In this document: positions 9,096 to 18,968 of the stretch, piece by piece
Position numbering within the stretch: position 1 is the stretch's first letter
Layout: every line of letters starts with the position of its first letter
Source of the DNA: an uncultured Flavobacteriaceae bacterium
GTDB lineage: Bacteria > Bacteroidota > Bacteroidia > Flavobacteriales > Flavobacteriaceae
NCBI GenBank assembly: GCA_943789365.1
Contig: CALSTV010000001.1
Coordinates: 2,542,001-2,606,000, forward strand
Length of the DNA: 64,000 nucleotides
Direction: 5' to 3'
The notes under the pieces: model-generated
The model's input: only the letters and a program-made list of their open reading frames with translations
What the model was told of the DNA's origin: nothing
Databases searched by the model: none
Program-made: the position numbers and the translations under genes

Positions 9096-10127
9096 CTATT
9101 TGATTGCGTCCAATTCTGTAATTTGTAAATTTTCGAGATTGTATCCGTATTTCTGAAACGGAACTGAATCAAATATAGCGGCATAGTAAGCAAAATGAGA
9201 GTTGAAAGCTTGATTTCTATTGTAATAGAAAATATAACTATCAATAGATTTTGAAAGTGTAATTAAATAATTTTCTTGATACCCTTTAAAATATTCTTCT
9301 TTCGAATGGCCTATGTTGTCCATATGTTTGGTTGTTTCAGTGCTAAAAACGGTATACCCCTTGGCGTCAAAATAGTGTAATAATCTTCTGCTGTCAGATA
9401 AGAATACTTTTTTTTCTAAATTTTTATATTTCGCTTTTAAATTTTGTAGCAGAAGATCTAGGGTATGTTCGATTCGATCTTCGGGTATTCCAGTTAAACG
9501 ACTGTCATCAAAATCATTGAGGTAATTCAAGCATCTGAAATGCAATAGTTCAAAATCCTTATCAAGGTATTGGTTGTAGTTAGCTTCAAACGAATTCTTT
9601 ACTAGATTCACACCTAATAAATCGAGCTCTGCATTCAAAGCTTTGGTGTGTTTTTCCCATTTTCCATTTTCGTACAGATAGGCCAAGATGTTTTCGTTGG
9701 CATATATTAAATTCGTACGTCGTTTGTATTTTTTTTCGTTGAGATTCATAAAATCTTCTAATTGATTTAATGAATAGATGTACCATATTTTAAAACGAAA
9801 CGGATGAATACTGAGTTTAGAAATGTTGATTTGTTCTGAATGCCAAATGTTGGAATAGTGAATAGGGCTTATGTAAAAAATCGAAAAGTCACTAGTGTGT
9901 TTTTTGGATAGATAGTAACTCGTTAAAATGCCCTTATAGCGATCCGTTAATCCTCCGTGATTTATAGTTCCGTCTGCCATAAATACGGTTCTGTTTTTGC
10001 CTTTTCTTGCCGTCAGTGTAAAGCGGAAGGATTTGTTAAATGGGTTTAGGCAATTAAAAATCAGATTTGCGTACAAATAACTGAGAATTTTATTTCTTTT
10101 TGTAAAAACAGGAGTCTTCATCATCAT
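9096..10127 (-). CDS. Putative glycosyltransferase
   Basis: 343 residues, no signal peptide, no membrane segment. I do not recognise the family with certainty. The ADGTINHGGLTDR loop near the N-terminus and KVFLSDSRRLLHYF in the C-terminal half resemble GT-B fucosyltransferase-like enzymes that use GDP-sugars. It starts 15 bp after the GDP-mannose epimerase gene and must be cotranscribed with it, so transfer of the GDP-sugar made by that enzyme is a reasonable inference. Confidence 0.5.
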   Translation of the reverse strand: MMMKTPVFTKRNKILSYLYANLIFNCLNPFNKSFRFTLTARKGKNRTVFMADGTINHGGLTDRYKGILTSYYLSKKHTSDFSIFYISPIHYSNIWHSEQINISKLSIHPFRFKIWYIYSLNQLEDFMNLNEKKYKRRTNLIYANENILAYLYENGKWEKHTKALNAELDLLGVNLVKNSFEANYNQYLDKDFELLHFRCLNYLNDFDDSRLTGIPEDRIEHTLDLLLQNLKAKYKNLEKKVFLSDSRRLLHYFDAKGYTVFSTETTKHMDNIGHSKEEYFKGYQENYLITLSKSIDSYIFYYNRNQAFNSHFAYYAAIFDSVPFQKYGYNLENLQITELDAIK

Positions 10128-10142
10128 AGAGGGGCACTGTTC

Positions 10143-11207
10143 TTAGTTTTCCAGTACTATTGTTTTTTCTTGTTGTTCTTTAATCCAATTGAAGGTAACA
10201 GCAAGGCCTTCTTTTAAAGTTCTGCTAGGTGTCCAATTCATTTTTTCTTTGTACAGGTCATTGTTTGAATTTCTTCCTCTTACGCCAACCGGACAACTAG
10301 TTCCATATTGTTTTTCAAAAGCAGCGCCTTCAAGATTGTCAATGGTTATTTTCTTACCGGACAACCTTATAATTAATTCGGCTAAATTATTGATACTGAT
10401 AAGTTCTTCTGAACCAATATTGACAGGGCCGGCAAAATGATCCTGCCTCATAAACCGAATGACAGCTTCAATACAATCTTCTATAAATAGAAAGGACCGG
10501 GTTTGTTGCCCATCTCCCCATACCTCAACACTGTAATTAGATTCGGCTACTTTTCTGCAAAGGGCCGCAGGTACCTTTTCTTTTCCCCCTTGCCATGTCC
10601 CTTTAGGACCGAAAACATTGTGGAATCGGGCAATGCGGACATCCAAGTCATAATTTCTTTGAAAAGAGGCATAAATTCTTTCACTAAATAGTTTTTCCCA
10701 TCCGTATTCAGAGTCGGGGTTTGCAGGGTAAACTGACGATTCAATACAATTGGGGTTGTTTGGGTCTAATTGATTGTGCTCAGGATAAATACAGGCAGAA
10801 GAACTATAAAAAAGTCGTTTGACAGCAGTTTTTGCGGCTTCATTCGCTACATTTAAATTGATCATTCCAGAGTTGTGCATTACATTGGCATCGTTTTCAC
10901 CAGTAAAAAGGTAACCTGCACCTCCCATATCTGCTGCTAATTGATACACTTCATCAAATGCATTTTCCGTATCGTATATATCCTTTTGATTGGGGGCTAG
11001 CATCACCTGAGCCGTAAGGGCTGTATCGCGAAGATCGCCTACAATATATTCGTCACAAATTTTCTCTGTTTGCCAAAACTCATTGCGTTCTTTAAGATCT
11101 ACAATCCTAACCCATATCCCTTCACTTTTCAGTCGGTTGGCAAGATGACCTCCGATAAAACCACCTCCTCCTAAAACCAATGCTGTTTTGTTTTTCATCT
11201 TTTCCAT
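10143..11207 (-). CDS. GDP-mannose 3,5-epimerase-like SDR
   Basis: An extended short-chain dehydrogenase with the NAD motif GGGGFIGGHLA near residues 13-23, SSSACIYPE and YGWEK as the catalytic Ser and Tyr-Lys, and segments that closely match GDP-mannose 3,5-epimerase: ARFHNVFGPKGTWQGGKEK, GDGQQTRSFLFI, PVNIGSEELISIN and GVRGRNSNND. This enzyme turns GDP-D-mannose into GDP-L-galactose (and GDP-L-gulose). It is first in a two-gene unit with the glycosyltransferase; manC, which makes GDP-mannose, is also in the window at 48109-49185. Start could be Met1 or Met4. Confidence 0.85.
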   Translation of the reverse strand: MEKMKNKTALVLGGGGFIGGHLANRLKSEGIWVRIVDLKERNEFWQTEKICDEYIVGDLRDTALTAQVMLAPNQKDIYDTENAFDEVYQLAADMGGAGYLFTGENDANVMHNSGMINLNVANEAAKTAVKRLFYSSSACIYPEHNQLDPNNPNCIESSVYPANPDSEYGWEKLFSERIYASFQRNYDLDVRIARFHNVFGPKGTWQGGKEKVPAALCRKVAESNYSVEVWGDGQQTRSFLFIEDCIEAVIRFMRQDHFAGPVNIGSEELISINNLAELIIRLSGKKITIDNLEGAAFEKQYGTSCPVGVRGRNSNNDLYKEKMNWTPSRTLKEGLAVTFNWIKEQQEKTIVLEN

Positions 11208-11310
11208 CTGATGTTTTGTTTTTTTACCATGAAATGTAAAAATAACGGTTCAAAATGGAAAAGCGATAAACCTTTTTTTATAAAGGAAAGCTACAAGTAC
11301 TTATAGAATT

Positions 11311-11811
11311 TTATGAATTCCAAAACACTTCTCTAAACCTCCAGACGTCTCGGATAAAATAGAATAAAAAAGCAAGGCAAACGACAAACTTAATACCTGT
11401 AGACAACAGGAAGCCCAGAAAAGAACCAAAAGCAGCAAAAAATGCTTTGGAGCGGTCTTTGGGGTTGTTCCATAACTCTCCCAAATAGGCGCCTACAAAG
11501 GGTCCTGCAATAATACCAATAGGGCCTAAGAATATACCAATGAGTAAACCAAAGGTAGAACCCCAAACTCCTTTTTTCGACCCTCCGTATTTTTTAGTCC
11601 AAAGCGGTGGAACCACATAATCCAATACCGTTACCAACAGTGCAACGGCTAATGTAGTCCATAAAAATCCAGCGCTTATCGGAACAGCGGTAAAGTTTAA
11701 AAACAACAAACCTAACCAGGCCAGTGGTGGGCCAGGAATAACTGGTAAAAAGGCACCGATAAGGCCGCCAATCATACAGGCCAAACCTAAAATTACGAGT
11801 AAAGTATCCAT
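11311..11811 (-). CDS. DUF456 membrane protein
   Basis: 166 residues that are nearly all hydrophobic, with the DUF456 hallmarks: GLIGAFLPVIPGPPLAWLG at the N-terminus, a KKYGGSKKGVWGS loop, and a glycine-rich GIFLGPIGIIAGPFVGAYLG stretch, then LSTGIKFVVCL. Expect four to five membrane helices. Function is unknown for the family. Confidence 0.85.
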   Translation of the reverse strand: MDTLLVILGLACMIGGLIGAFLPVIPGPPLAWLGLLFLNFTAVPISAGFLWTTLAVALLVTVLDYVVPPLWTKKYGGSKKGVWGSTFGLLIGIFLGPIGIIAGPFVGAYLGELWNNPKDRSKAFFAAFGSFLGFLLSTGIKFVVCLAFLFYFIRDVWRFREVFWNS

Positions 11812-11963
11812 AGTTGAAAATTTTTTTAAAAATAAGGAATATTTGCATCACTCAAAGACTTATCTATACGATTCTCTTTTGCTTTTGTGTATAAGACTTT
11901 CTTTGTAGTTGCGAAAAAAAAATAAAATAAATATCGTATTTTCACAAGGTGATAGCTAACACT

Positions 11964-12443
11964 ATGAATTCAAAATATATTTTCGCAATCTTAACTTTGG
12001 TTCTGCTGACTTCTTGTGAATTTGTCCAAAGAAAATTTTGTGGAATGCAAAAAGGCGTTGTTTTGGATACGGTTGTCGATTATGAGTCTGTGGATACATT
12101 TCCAAGTTTTTCAGCCTGTGACAGCCTTGTAGATACCACGTTGAAAAATCGTTGTTTTACCCATAATTTGTATCAGCATTTGAGCACCTCATTATTAGCG
12201 CATACTTTTACTGTGTATGAATCCATTGATGAAAAAGTAGGTGTAAAATTAAAGATAGATGCAGAAGGAAGTACTACATTAGTCTCTATAACATCATCGG
12301 ATGCCGTAAAAAAAGCACTGCCTCAATTAGACAGTTTGATTGCAGAGAGCATTCAGACACTACCAAAAGTATTTCCGGCCTTAAAGCATGGGATTCCGGT
12401 AGCTACCGTTTATGAAGTGCCACTGGTCTTAAAAATTGATTAA
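11964..12443 (+). CDS. Hypothetical lipoprotein
   Basis: 159 residues with a lipobox at LLTSCEF (Cys18). ATG 11964 is chosen over the in-frame GTG at 11949 because it opens directly on the signal sequence. The mature protein has Cys at CGMQ, FSACDS and NRCF and a C-terminal half (VKLKIDAEGSTTLVSI, QTLPKVFPAL, GIPVATVYEVPLVL) that resembles a TonB C-terminal-like domain, without a TonB membrane anchor. No known function; convergent with obg. Confidence 0.6.
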   Translation: MNSKYIFAILTLVLLTSCEFVQRKFCGMQKGVVLDTVVDYESVDTFPSFSACDSLVDTTLKNRCFTHNLYQHLSTSLLAHTFTVYESIDEKVGVKLKIDAEGSTTLVSITSSDAVKKALPQLDSLIAESIQTLPKVFPALKHGIPVATVYEVPLVLKID

Positions 12444-12457
12444 AGAACAGGTGCTAA

Positions 12458-13447
12458 TTAATTCAATAGCTTCCAAAGTTGATCCTTGAGTTCCATCAAG
12501 CCAATTTGAGCAACAGAGGAGAAGAATAGGCTTGGAATACCTTCTGGCAATTCTTTAGCAATTTCCTCCTTTAATTCATCGTCCAGCATATCGCATTTTG
12601 AAATGCCTAAAATACGTTCTTTGTCCAATAACTCTGGATTGTGTTGCTGTAATTCATTTAAGAGAATTTTGTATTCCTCTTTGATATCATCGGCATCTGC
12701 TGGAATTAAAAAGAGCAGTGCAGCATTTCTTTCTATATGTCTAAGGAATCGATGCCCTAAACCTTTACCTTCAGAAGCTCCTTCAATAATACCCGGAATA
12801 TCCGCCATCACAAAACTTTGGTGATTTCTGTAGTCGACGATTCCTAAGTTAGGTTTTAAAGTGGTAAATGCGTAGTCTGCGATTTTTGGTTTTGCTGCGG
12901 TAATTGCTGCAAGCAAAGTAGATTTACCTGCATTCGGGAATCCAACCAAACCAACATCAGCTAATAATTTTAATTCAATTTGAAACCAACCATCAACACC
13001 TGGCATTCCAGGTTGCGCGTAACGAGGAGTTTGATTGGTTGAAGATTTAAAATTCCAGTTACCTAAACCACCCATTCCACCCTCAACCATAATGGTTTCC
13101 TGCTTGTCTTCTGTTATTTCAAAAAGAATTTCTTGGGTTTCAGCATCTCTAACTATCGTTCCTAATGGAACTTCAAGGTATTTGTCTTCACCATCTTTTC
13201 CTGTACTTCTACTCTTACTTCCATGTCCCCCTTTTTCAGCTCTGGTGTGCTTTAAAAAGCGTAAATGATGTAAGGTCCACATGTCTTTGTTTCCACGCAG
13301 AATTACATGACCTCCGCGGCCACCATCACCACCATCAGGACCGCCTTTGGTAATGAATTTTTCGCGATGTAGGTGTGTAGAACCACCACCACCATCTCCA
13401 GAAGAGGCATAGATTTTAATATAGTCGATAAAATTTCCTTCTGTCAT
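12458..13447 (-). CDS. obg: GTPase Obg
   Basis: Ribosome-associated GTPase needed for 50S maturation. The glycine-rich Obg fold takes residues 1-158 ([28 protein letters not shown]). The G domain has G1 GFPNAGKST at 169-177, G3 DIPG at 216-219 and G4 as SKCD rather than NKxD. At 329 residues it lacks the C-terminal OCT domain of Gram-positive Obg, which is normal here. It follows adk on the minus strand but is separated from it by a hairpin terminator. Confidence 0.96.
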   Translation of the reverse strand: MTEGNFIDYIKIYASSGDGGGGSTHLHREKFITKGGPDGGDGGRGGHVILRGNKDMWTLHHLRFLKHTRAEKGGHGSKSRSTGKDGEDKYLEVPLGTIVRDAETQEILFEITEDKQETIMVEGGMGGLGNWNFKSSTNQTPRYAQPGMPGVDGWFQIELKLLADVGLVGFPNAGKSTLLAAITAAKPKIADYAFTTLKPNLGIVDYRNHQSFVMADIPGIIEGASEGKGLGHRFLRHIERNAALLFLIPADADDIKEEYKILLNELQQHNPELLDKERILGISKCDMLDDELKEEIAKELPEGIPSLFFSSVAQIGLMELKDQLWKLLN

Positions 13448-13476
13448 ACCTTAGGCTGTTAGTAATGTGATTTGCA

Positions 13477-13527
13477 AAAATAACAAAAGCTATCGACACA
13501 CAATCGTAGTGCATAGCTTTTGTTATT
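13477..13527 (-). terminator. Terminator between adk and obg
   Basis: A perfect 15-bp stem (13479-13493 with 13513-13527) and 19-nt loop; on the minus strand it is followed by T-rich sequence. It would end the hpt-adk transcript before obg. Confidence 0.75.
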
Positions 13528-13537
13528 CTCGAAAATA

Positions 13538-14110
13538 CTATAGTGTGTTTATTACATTCGAAATTAATTCGGTAATATCTGAGACAGATCCTACGCCGTT
13601 AATTCCGTAATATTTGTTTTGTTGCTCGTAATAATCTTTTACAATGGCTGTTTTTGTATTGTATTCGTTAAAACGATTTCTGATTTTAGATTCATCTTGG
13701 TCGTCTGCACGTCCTGAAACTTTACCTCTTTCTAGCAAACGTGTTACCAATACATCTTCCTCAACTTCCAAAGCAATCATACCGTCAATAGTCGCTTCTT
13801 TTTTTGAAAGGAATGCGTCTAAGGCAGCAGCTTGAGATTCTGTTCTAGGAAAACCATCAAAGATAAAACCATTGGCTTGTGGGTTTTTTTCAACCTCTGC
13901 CTCAAGCATATTGATGGTAACTTCATCTGGCACTAAATTACCGTTGTCGATAAATGATTTTGCCAAAACGCCCAATTCCGTTTCATTTTTAATGTTGAAA
14001 CGAAATACATCTCCTGTAGAAATGTGTACCAAGTTGTACTTGTCTTTTAATACTTCTGCTTGTGTTCCTTTTCCAGCTCCCGGAGGGCCGAATAGTACAA
14101 TATTCTTCAT
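13538..14110 (-). CDS. adk: Adenylate kinase
   Basis: Interconverts ATP+AMP and 2 ADP. P-loop GPPGAGKGTQ at residues 8-17, AMP-binding DGFPRTESQ, and a short LID (RGKVSGRADDQDE) without the zinc-binding Cys residues, so this is the short, zinc-free form (190 residues). Only 4 bp separate it from hpt upstream, so the two purine genes form an operon. Confidence 0.97.
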   Translation of the reverse strand: MKNIVLFGPPGAGKGTQAEVLKDKYNLVHISTGDVFRFNIKNETELGVLAKSFIDNGNLVPDEVTINMLEAEVEKNPQANGFIFDGFPRTESQAAALDAFLSKKEATIDGMIALEVEEDVLVTRLLERGKVSGRADDQDESKIRNRFNEYNTKTAIVKDYYEQQNKYYGINGVGSVSDITELISNVINTL

Positions 14111-14114
14111 TTCT

Positions 14115-14654
14115 TTATGATTTTGCTAATTTATAAATGTCTGGTAAATTTCTTCCTAACCCGTCATAATCCAATCCATAGCCGAGGATAAAGTTGTCTG
14201 GAATTTCAATTCCAACATAGTCGATATGTAGTTCTTTTTTAAAAACATCTGGTTTAAAAAATAAGGTAGCAATTTTTAACTCTTTAATAGGTTCTTTACC
14301 TAAGATGTCATATATCTTTTGAAGGGTGTTCCCCGTGTCGATTATATCTTCTAATACAACAATAGTGCGTCCTCTAAGATCTTCGTTAATTCCTAGAAGC
14401 TGATTTACTTTTCCTGTGGACTGTGTTTTTTCATAGGATGCCAACTTTACAAAAGTGATTTCACAATCCGATTCGTAAGCGCGCATAAGATCAGCAGTCA
14501 AGACAAATGATCCGTTTAAGATGCTTACAAATAATGGGGTTTCATCTTTTAAATCCGCTTTAATCTGTTGAGCTAGACTTGCTACGGTATCCGCAATACG
14601 TGTTTTGTCTATATAAGGCTCAAAATATTTATCGTGTACTTTTATCAATCCCAT
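14115..14654 (-). CDS. hpt: Hypoxanthine phosphoribosyltransferase
   Basis: Purine salvage: hypoxanthine or guanine plus PRPP gives IMP or GMP. The PRPP loop VVLEDIIDTGNTL is in the middle, SILNGSFVLTADLMR forms the N-terminal PPi loop region, and the C-terminal base-binding part has DYVGIEIPDNFILGYGLD. Length (179) is typical. First gene of the hpt-adk unit. Confidence 0.96.
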   Translation of the reverse strand: MGLIKVHDKYFEPYIDKTRIADTVASLAQQIKADLKDETPLFVSILNGSFVLTADLMRAYESDCEITFVKLASYEKTQSTGKVNQLLGINEDLRGRTIVVLEDIIDTGNTLQKIYDILGKEPIKELKIATLFFKPDVFKKELHIDYVGIEIPDNFILGYGLDYDGLGRNLPDIYKLAKS

Positions 14655-14676
14655 CGAATTCTCTTTTAAAGAACAG

Positions 14677-14707
14677 AAACCGTCCCTAAATACATTAGGG
14701 ACGGTTT
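14677..14707 (-). terminator. Terminator of secDF
   Basis: A perfect 13-bp stem (AAACCGTCCCTAA / TTAGGGACGGTTT) with a 5-nt loop, between secDF and hpt on the minus strand. Confidence 0.85.
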
Positions 14708-14730
14708 ACCACCTGTGTATATGGTTTTAA

Positions 14731-17712
14731 TTAGTTACTTTTTTTCCCTTCTTTTTTTTCAGAAGTATCATACATAATTGGAGATGCAACAAATAATGAA
14801 GAGTAGGTACCTACCAAAACTCCAATAATAAGTGCAAACATAAATCCTCTAATAGAATCACCTCCAAAAATAAAGATAGCTAGTAATACAATTAACGTAG
14901 TAAGAGAAGTATTGATAGTTCTTCCTAAAGTACTACTCAATGCTTTGTTTACCACATCGCTGTATTTCCAATTTTCGTGATTTCTTGCATATTCACGAAT
15001 TCTATCAAAAATTACCACGGTATCATTCAGTGAGTATCCTACCACGGTCAAAATCGCAGCGATAAATGACTGTCCAATTTCCATATCGAAAGGCATCACC
15101 TTGTAAGCGATAGAGAAAATAGACAATACGATTAATACATCGTGGAATACGGCAGCAACCGCACCTAAACTGTATTGCCATTTCTTAAATCGCAATAAAA
15201 TATAAAGGAATACAATTAATAGAGAACCTAAAATAGCCCATTGTGCAGCCGTTTTAATATCATCTGCAATGGTTGGTTCTACTTTAATAGCGTTGAATAC
15301 TCCAATTTTTTGACCGTCAAATCCTCCGTTGAAATCCTCTATGGTAGTGCCATCTGGTAGATAAGCCTTCACGCCTTCAAACAAAGCAGCTTGTACTTCT
15401 TCATCAACTTGCTGACCTTCTTCGTCAATTCTGTATTTAGTAGTAATTTTTAATTGGTTGTTTGTACCGTATGTTTTTACTTCAGGTGCACTTTCAAAAA
15501 CCGACTTTAAACTTGCAGCTACTTCAGAAGAGTTTACCGCTTGGTCAAATCTTACGACATAAGAACGTCCACCAACAAAATCAACACCGTAGTTCAATCC
15601 GTTTGTAAACAATGAACCCAATCCAAGCACAATAATTGCTCCAGAAATCACATAAGTCAATTTGCGTTTCTTTAAGAAGTTGATGTCAATATTTGTAAAC
15701 CACTTCTTTGTAAGTCCTGTATTGAAAGTCAATACTTGTCCTTTTCCAGAATAAGCATCAATTAAGATACGCGTAATGAAAATAGCAGTAAACAATGAAG
15801 TTGCAATACCAATCATTAAGGTAGAGGCAAATCCTTTTACTGGACCTGTTCCAAAGAAAAACAAGATAAATCCTGTTAATAAGGTAGTGATGTTTGCATC
15901 TAAGATAGAAGACAATGCATTGTTAAATCCATCGTTAATTCCTTCTTTCAAGGCTTTTCCTTTTGCCAATTCTTCTTTGATACGCTCAAAGATAAGTACG
16001 TTGGCATCTACCGACATACCAATAGTCAATACAATACCTGCAATACCTGGTAATGTCAATACAGCTCCAAAAGCTGAAAGAATTCCAAAAATAAATAAGA
16101 TGTTCACTAACAAAGCAACATTGGCAAATATTCCGGCTTTTCCGTAGTAGATGATCATCCAGATAAGTACCAAAATCAAAGCGAGTATAAATGACTCTAT
16201 ACCGCTGTCAATTGCTTCTTGTCCTAAAGAAGGTCCTACAATTTCAGATTGAATGATATGAGCAGCAGCAGGTAATTTACCAGCTTTTAAAACGTTCGCT
16301 AAATCTTGTGCTTCCAAAACGGTAAAGTTTCCAGAGATAGAAGTTCTTCCACCCGTAATCGCAGTATTTACTCTTGGTGCTGTATATACATAATCATCTA
16401 AAACGACAGCAACAAAGTTTCCAACATTTTCAGAAGTCATTTTAGCCCATAACTTAGAACCTCTAGAGTTCATTGTCATGCTAACTTCAGGATTCACACC
16501 CAATTGGTCGTATTCTTGTGATGCGTTGATAATCACATCTCCTTGAATAGGCGCTTCGTCTTTTCTGTTCGACTTGATAGCGTACAAGTTGATTACTTCT
16601 GTGTCCTTAATAGGTTTTGCATCCCATAAAAACTTAACGTGTTTCAATTCAGTAGGAAGTAAATCTCTCACTTCTTGCATGCTTAAGTATTGGTTTACTT
16701 TCGCTGTGTCAATAACAGAAGCCGAACCAATAATAGAGCTTATTTCATTTTGACTTCTAGGAATTTGAGGGTACAGAACACTAAATAAATCAATTGTTTT
16801 TTTAGTCGCTGTAGAATCTTTTACCTCTCCTAATAAGTCATCAATTTCGCTAGCAGCTGCATCTTTTTCATCAGAAGTAGTTGCTTCAGTAACCTCTTCT
16901 TTGAACAATTCAGTGATTTTTGCATTTGCAGCATATAAGAATTGTGCAGTTTCTTGGTTTGTGTATACTTCCCAGAATTGCAATTCAGCAGTAGATTGTA
17001 ATAATTTCTTTACACGCTCAATGTCTTTTGCACCAGGTAGCTCAATTAAGATACGCCCTGAATTACCAATACGTTGAATGTTAGGTTGTGTAACTCCAAA
17101 CTTATCAATTCTACTTCTCAATACCTCAAATGCGGTATTGATCGAACTGCTGATTTCTTGACGAATGGCTTCTTTTGTTTCCTCGTCTGTTTTTTGGAAG
17201 TTGATCTTTTCTCTTAAAGATTTGTTTCCAAAAATATCTGGAGCATTCAATTTGTCATTTCCAGTGCTTAAGTTGTCAAAAGCTTCGAAAAACAAATCCA
17301 AATATGGAGCTGTACTGTTCTTTTGAGCGATAGAAGCTTCTTTTAAGGCCTTGTTAAAAGTTTCGTTGCTAGAGTTATTTGACAATCCAATTAAGATATC
17401 TTTTACAGAAACTTGCAAAGTAGCGTTGATACCACCTTTTAAATCCAATCCTAAATTGATCTCTTTGTCTTTGATGTCGTTATAACTGAATTCAACACCA
17501 AACTGGTCAAAAACAGCAATGTTTGCAACAGAATCGAGGTACATTCTTTCGAATTTAGCAAGTGCTCTCCCGTCGTTTTCTTCTGCTTTTGAAAACGCAT
17601 ATTCTTTTGCGTCATTTTCTACACCTCCTGCTAACCAAGTAAATGATAATTGGTATAAACTAACTATTCCAAAAAGAATCGCGAATAGTTTGATAAGTCC
17701 TTTGTTTTGCAT
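14731..17712 (-). CDS. secDF: Protein translocase SecDF (fused)
   Basis: SecD and SecF on one 993-residue chain, as usual in Bacteroidota. It uses the ion gradient to complete Sec export. N-terminal membrane helix, then the SecD motif LGLDLKGGINATL, a large periplasmic P1 region (with an Asp/Glu-rich insert around 270-300), six helices with TIGMSVDANVLIFERI, then the SecF half from about 690 with NYGVDFVGGRS and NDTVVIFDRIREYAR. Monocistronic with its own terminator. Confidence 0.97.
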   Translation of the reverse strand: MQNKGLIKLFAILFGIVSLYQLSFTWLAGGVENDAKEYAFSKAEENDGRALAKFERMYLDSVANIAVFDQFGVEFSYNDIKDKEINLGLDLKGGINATLQVSVKDILIGLSNNSSNETFNKALKEASIAQKNSTAPYLDLFFEAFDNLSTGNDKLNAPDIFGNKSLREKINFQKTDEETKEAIRQEISSSINTAFEVLRSRIDKFGVTQPNIQRIGNSGRILIELPGAKDIERVKKLLQSTAELQFWEVYTNQETAQFLYAANAKITELFKEEVTEATTSDEKDAAASEIDDLLGEVKDSTATKKTIDLFSVLYPQIPRSQNEISSIIGSASVIDTAKVNQYLSMQEVRDLLPTELKHVKFLWDAKPIKDTEVINLYAIKSNRKDEAPIQGDVIINASQEYDQLGVNPEVSMTMNSRGSKLWAKMTSENVGNFVAVVLDDYVYTAPRVNTAITGGRTSISGNFTVLEAQDLANVLKAGKLPAAAHIIQSEIVGPSLGQEAIDSGIESFILALILVLIWMIIYYGKAGIFANVALLVNILFIFGILSAFGAVLTLPGIAGIVLTIGMSVDANVLIFERIKEELAKGKALKEGINDGFNNALSSILDANITTLLTGFILFFFGTGPVKGFASTLMIGIATSLFTAIFITRILIDAYSGKGQVLTFNTGLTKKWFTNIDINFLKKRKLTYVISGAIIVLGLGSLFTNGLNYGVDFVGGRSYVVRFDQAVNSSEVAASLKSVFESAPEVKTYGTNNQLKITTKYRIDEEGQQVDEEVQAALFEGVKAYLPDGTTIEDFNGGFDGQKIGVFNAIKVEPTIADDIKTAAQWAILGSLLIVFLYILLRFKKWQYSLGAVAAVFHDVLIVLSIFSIAYKVMPFDMEIGQSFIAAILTVVGYSLNDTVVIFDRIREYARNHENWKYSDVVNKALSSTLGRTINTSLTTLIVLLAIFIFGGDSIRGFMFALIIGVLVGTYSSLFVASPIMYDTSEKKEGKKSN

Positions 17713-17939
17713 TCTATTTCTCTCTTAAATTTTATAAACGTGCAAATATAGTATTTCAATTAGGAAAAGACAATTTTTTGCCATTTAATATTTAAAAGTC
17801 TGTGTTTTTTGTAGTTACTTATGAAAACAAGAGTTTTTATAAGGGAATTAACCTTAATTTTATGAACAATAAATGTTATAACAGCCATTAAAACGCCTTC
17901 AGTTTATGACGGATTTTCAGGATAAAGAAACCGGAGCAT

Positions 17940-18812
17940 TTAGGTAATCAATCGTTTCATTTCGTTTCTAAAATTAGACGGACTTTTTCCGGTCGTCTTT
18001 TTAAACAACTTATTGAAATGAGAGAAATTATTAAACCCACTTTCGTAACAGATATCTGTAATACTTGTTGGTTTTTCCGCCAAGAGTTTTGAGGCGTGTA
18101 CAATTCTGTATTCATTAACCAATTCGGTAAAGGTTTTTCCTGTGGCTTTTTTTAGGTATCTGCAAAAGGAGGGAGTGGTCATGTTGACTTCCTGTGAAAT
18201 GTCATCCAAGGCAATATGATGCTGAAAGTTTATGGTGATGTATTTAAAAATCTGATCGATTCGATCGTTGTCTTGTTGGTTGACTTCAAAGGCGAAATCT
18301 TGCACATTTAATAATGAATAGTCTTCCGTTTCAGCCAATCGTTGTAAAATCCTAATAAATAAGAGCAATCGATCCAAACCGGATTTATTGACGAGGTCAT
18401 TGATTTTTGGACCTACTTCCTTTTTGATTTCAGGGTGGAATATAATACCCATTTTTGCTCTTTCAAAAAGTTTTTGGATGGCTTGGGTTTCTGGAATTTC
18501 TAAAAAGGCGGTTCCCAAAAAATCGGGCTTCATCTGGATGATCGTCTCCGACCCGTTGATGGTCAATCTGTCGGTAAATCCCATATGCGGTAAATTAGAA
18601 CCAATAAGCACTAGCTGACTGTTCTTAAAATACGAAATATGATTTCCTATATGTCGTTTGCCTCCACCGTTGTTCACATATGCCAATTCCAGTTCAGGGT
18701 GAAAATGCCAAAATTGAAAACGATCTTTAACAGACTCTTTGTAATGTTTTAGAATAAAGGAACTTCCAAAATCGGGTTCAATTTTCTTTAGAGTAGGCTT
18801 GTTTACTTGCAT
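17940..18812 (-). CDS. AraC-family transcriptional regulator
   Basis: 290 residues. An N-terminal cupin-like sensor (FQFWHFHPELELAYVNNG, about 33-50) and a C-terminal double helix-turn-helix of the AraC type (about 185-288: ALDDISQEVNMTTPSFCRY, then ITDICYESGFNNFSHFNKLF and KKTTGKSPSNFR). Likely a sugar- or metabolite-responsive activator; no target operon is adjacent, so its ligand is unknown. Confidence 0.9.
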   Translation of the reverse strand: MQVNKPTLKKIEPDFGSSFILKHYKESVKDRFQFWHFHPELELAYVNNGGGKRHIGNHISYFKNSQLVLIGSNLPHMGFTDRLTINGSETIIQMKPDFLGTAFLEIPETQAIQKLFERAKMGIIFHPEIKKEVGPKINDLVNKSGLDRLLLFIRILQRLAETEDYSLLNVQDFAFEVNQQDNDRIDQIFKYITINFQHHIALDDISQEVNMTTPSFCRYLKKATGKTFTELVNEYRIVHASKLLAEKPTSITDICYESGFNNFSHFNKLFKKTTGKSPSNFRNEMKRLIT

Positions 18813-18960
18813 GACTAACGAGATTTAAATACCAAATTTACAAATTTAAAGGTTTTTTTCTGTGTTATTTTATCGTTAAATTAATGTGTTTTTTAGCAGG
18901 TTGTTAATATAGTACATATATATGGCAAATATGATGATGTATTTAACTTGAATACCGTCG

Positions 18961-18968
18961 TATCTTTG
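18961..18968 (+). promoter_or_regulatory. -7 box TATCTTTG
   Basis: Matches TAnnTTTG directly before the candidate RNA at 18968-19126. There is no TTTG at the standard 19-nt spacing upstream. Confidence 0.45.

Noticed and set aside
9249-9786. Possibility of two genes in the 9096-10127 glycosyltransferase region
   Set aside because: The 343-residue frame is continuous and the shorter frame at 9586-9786 has no start context.
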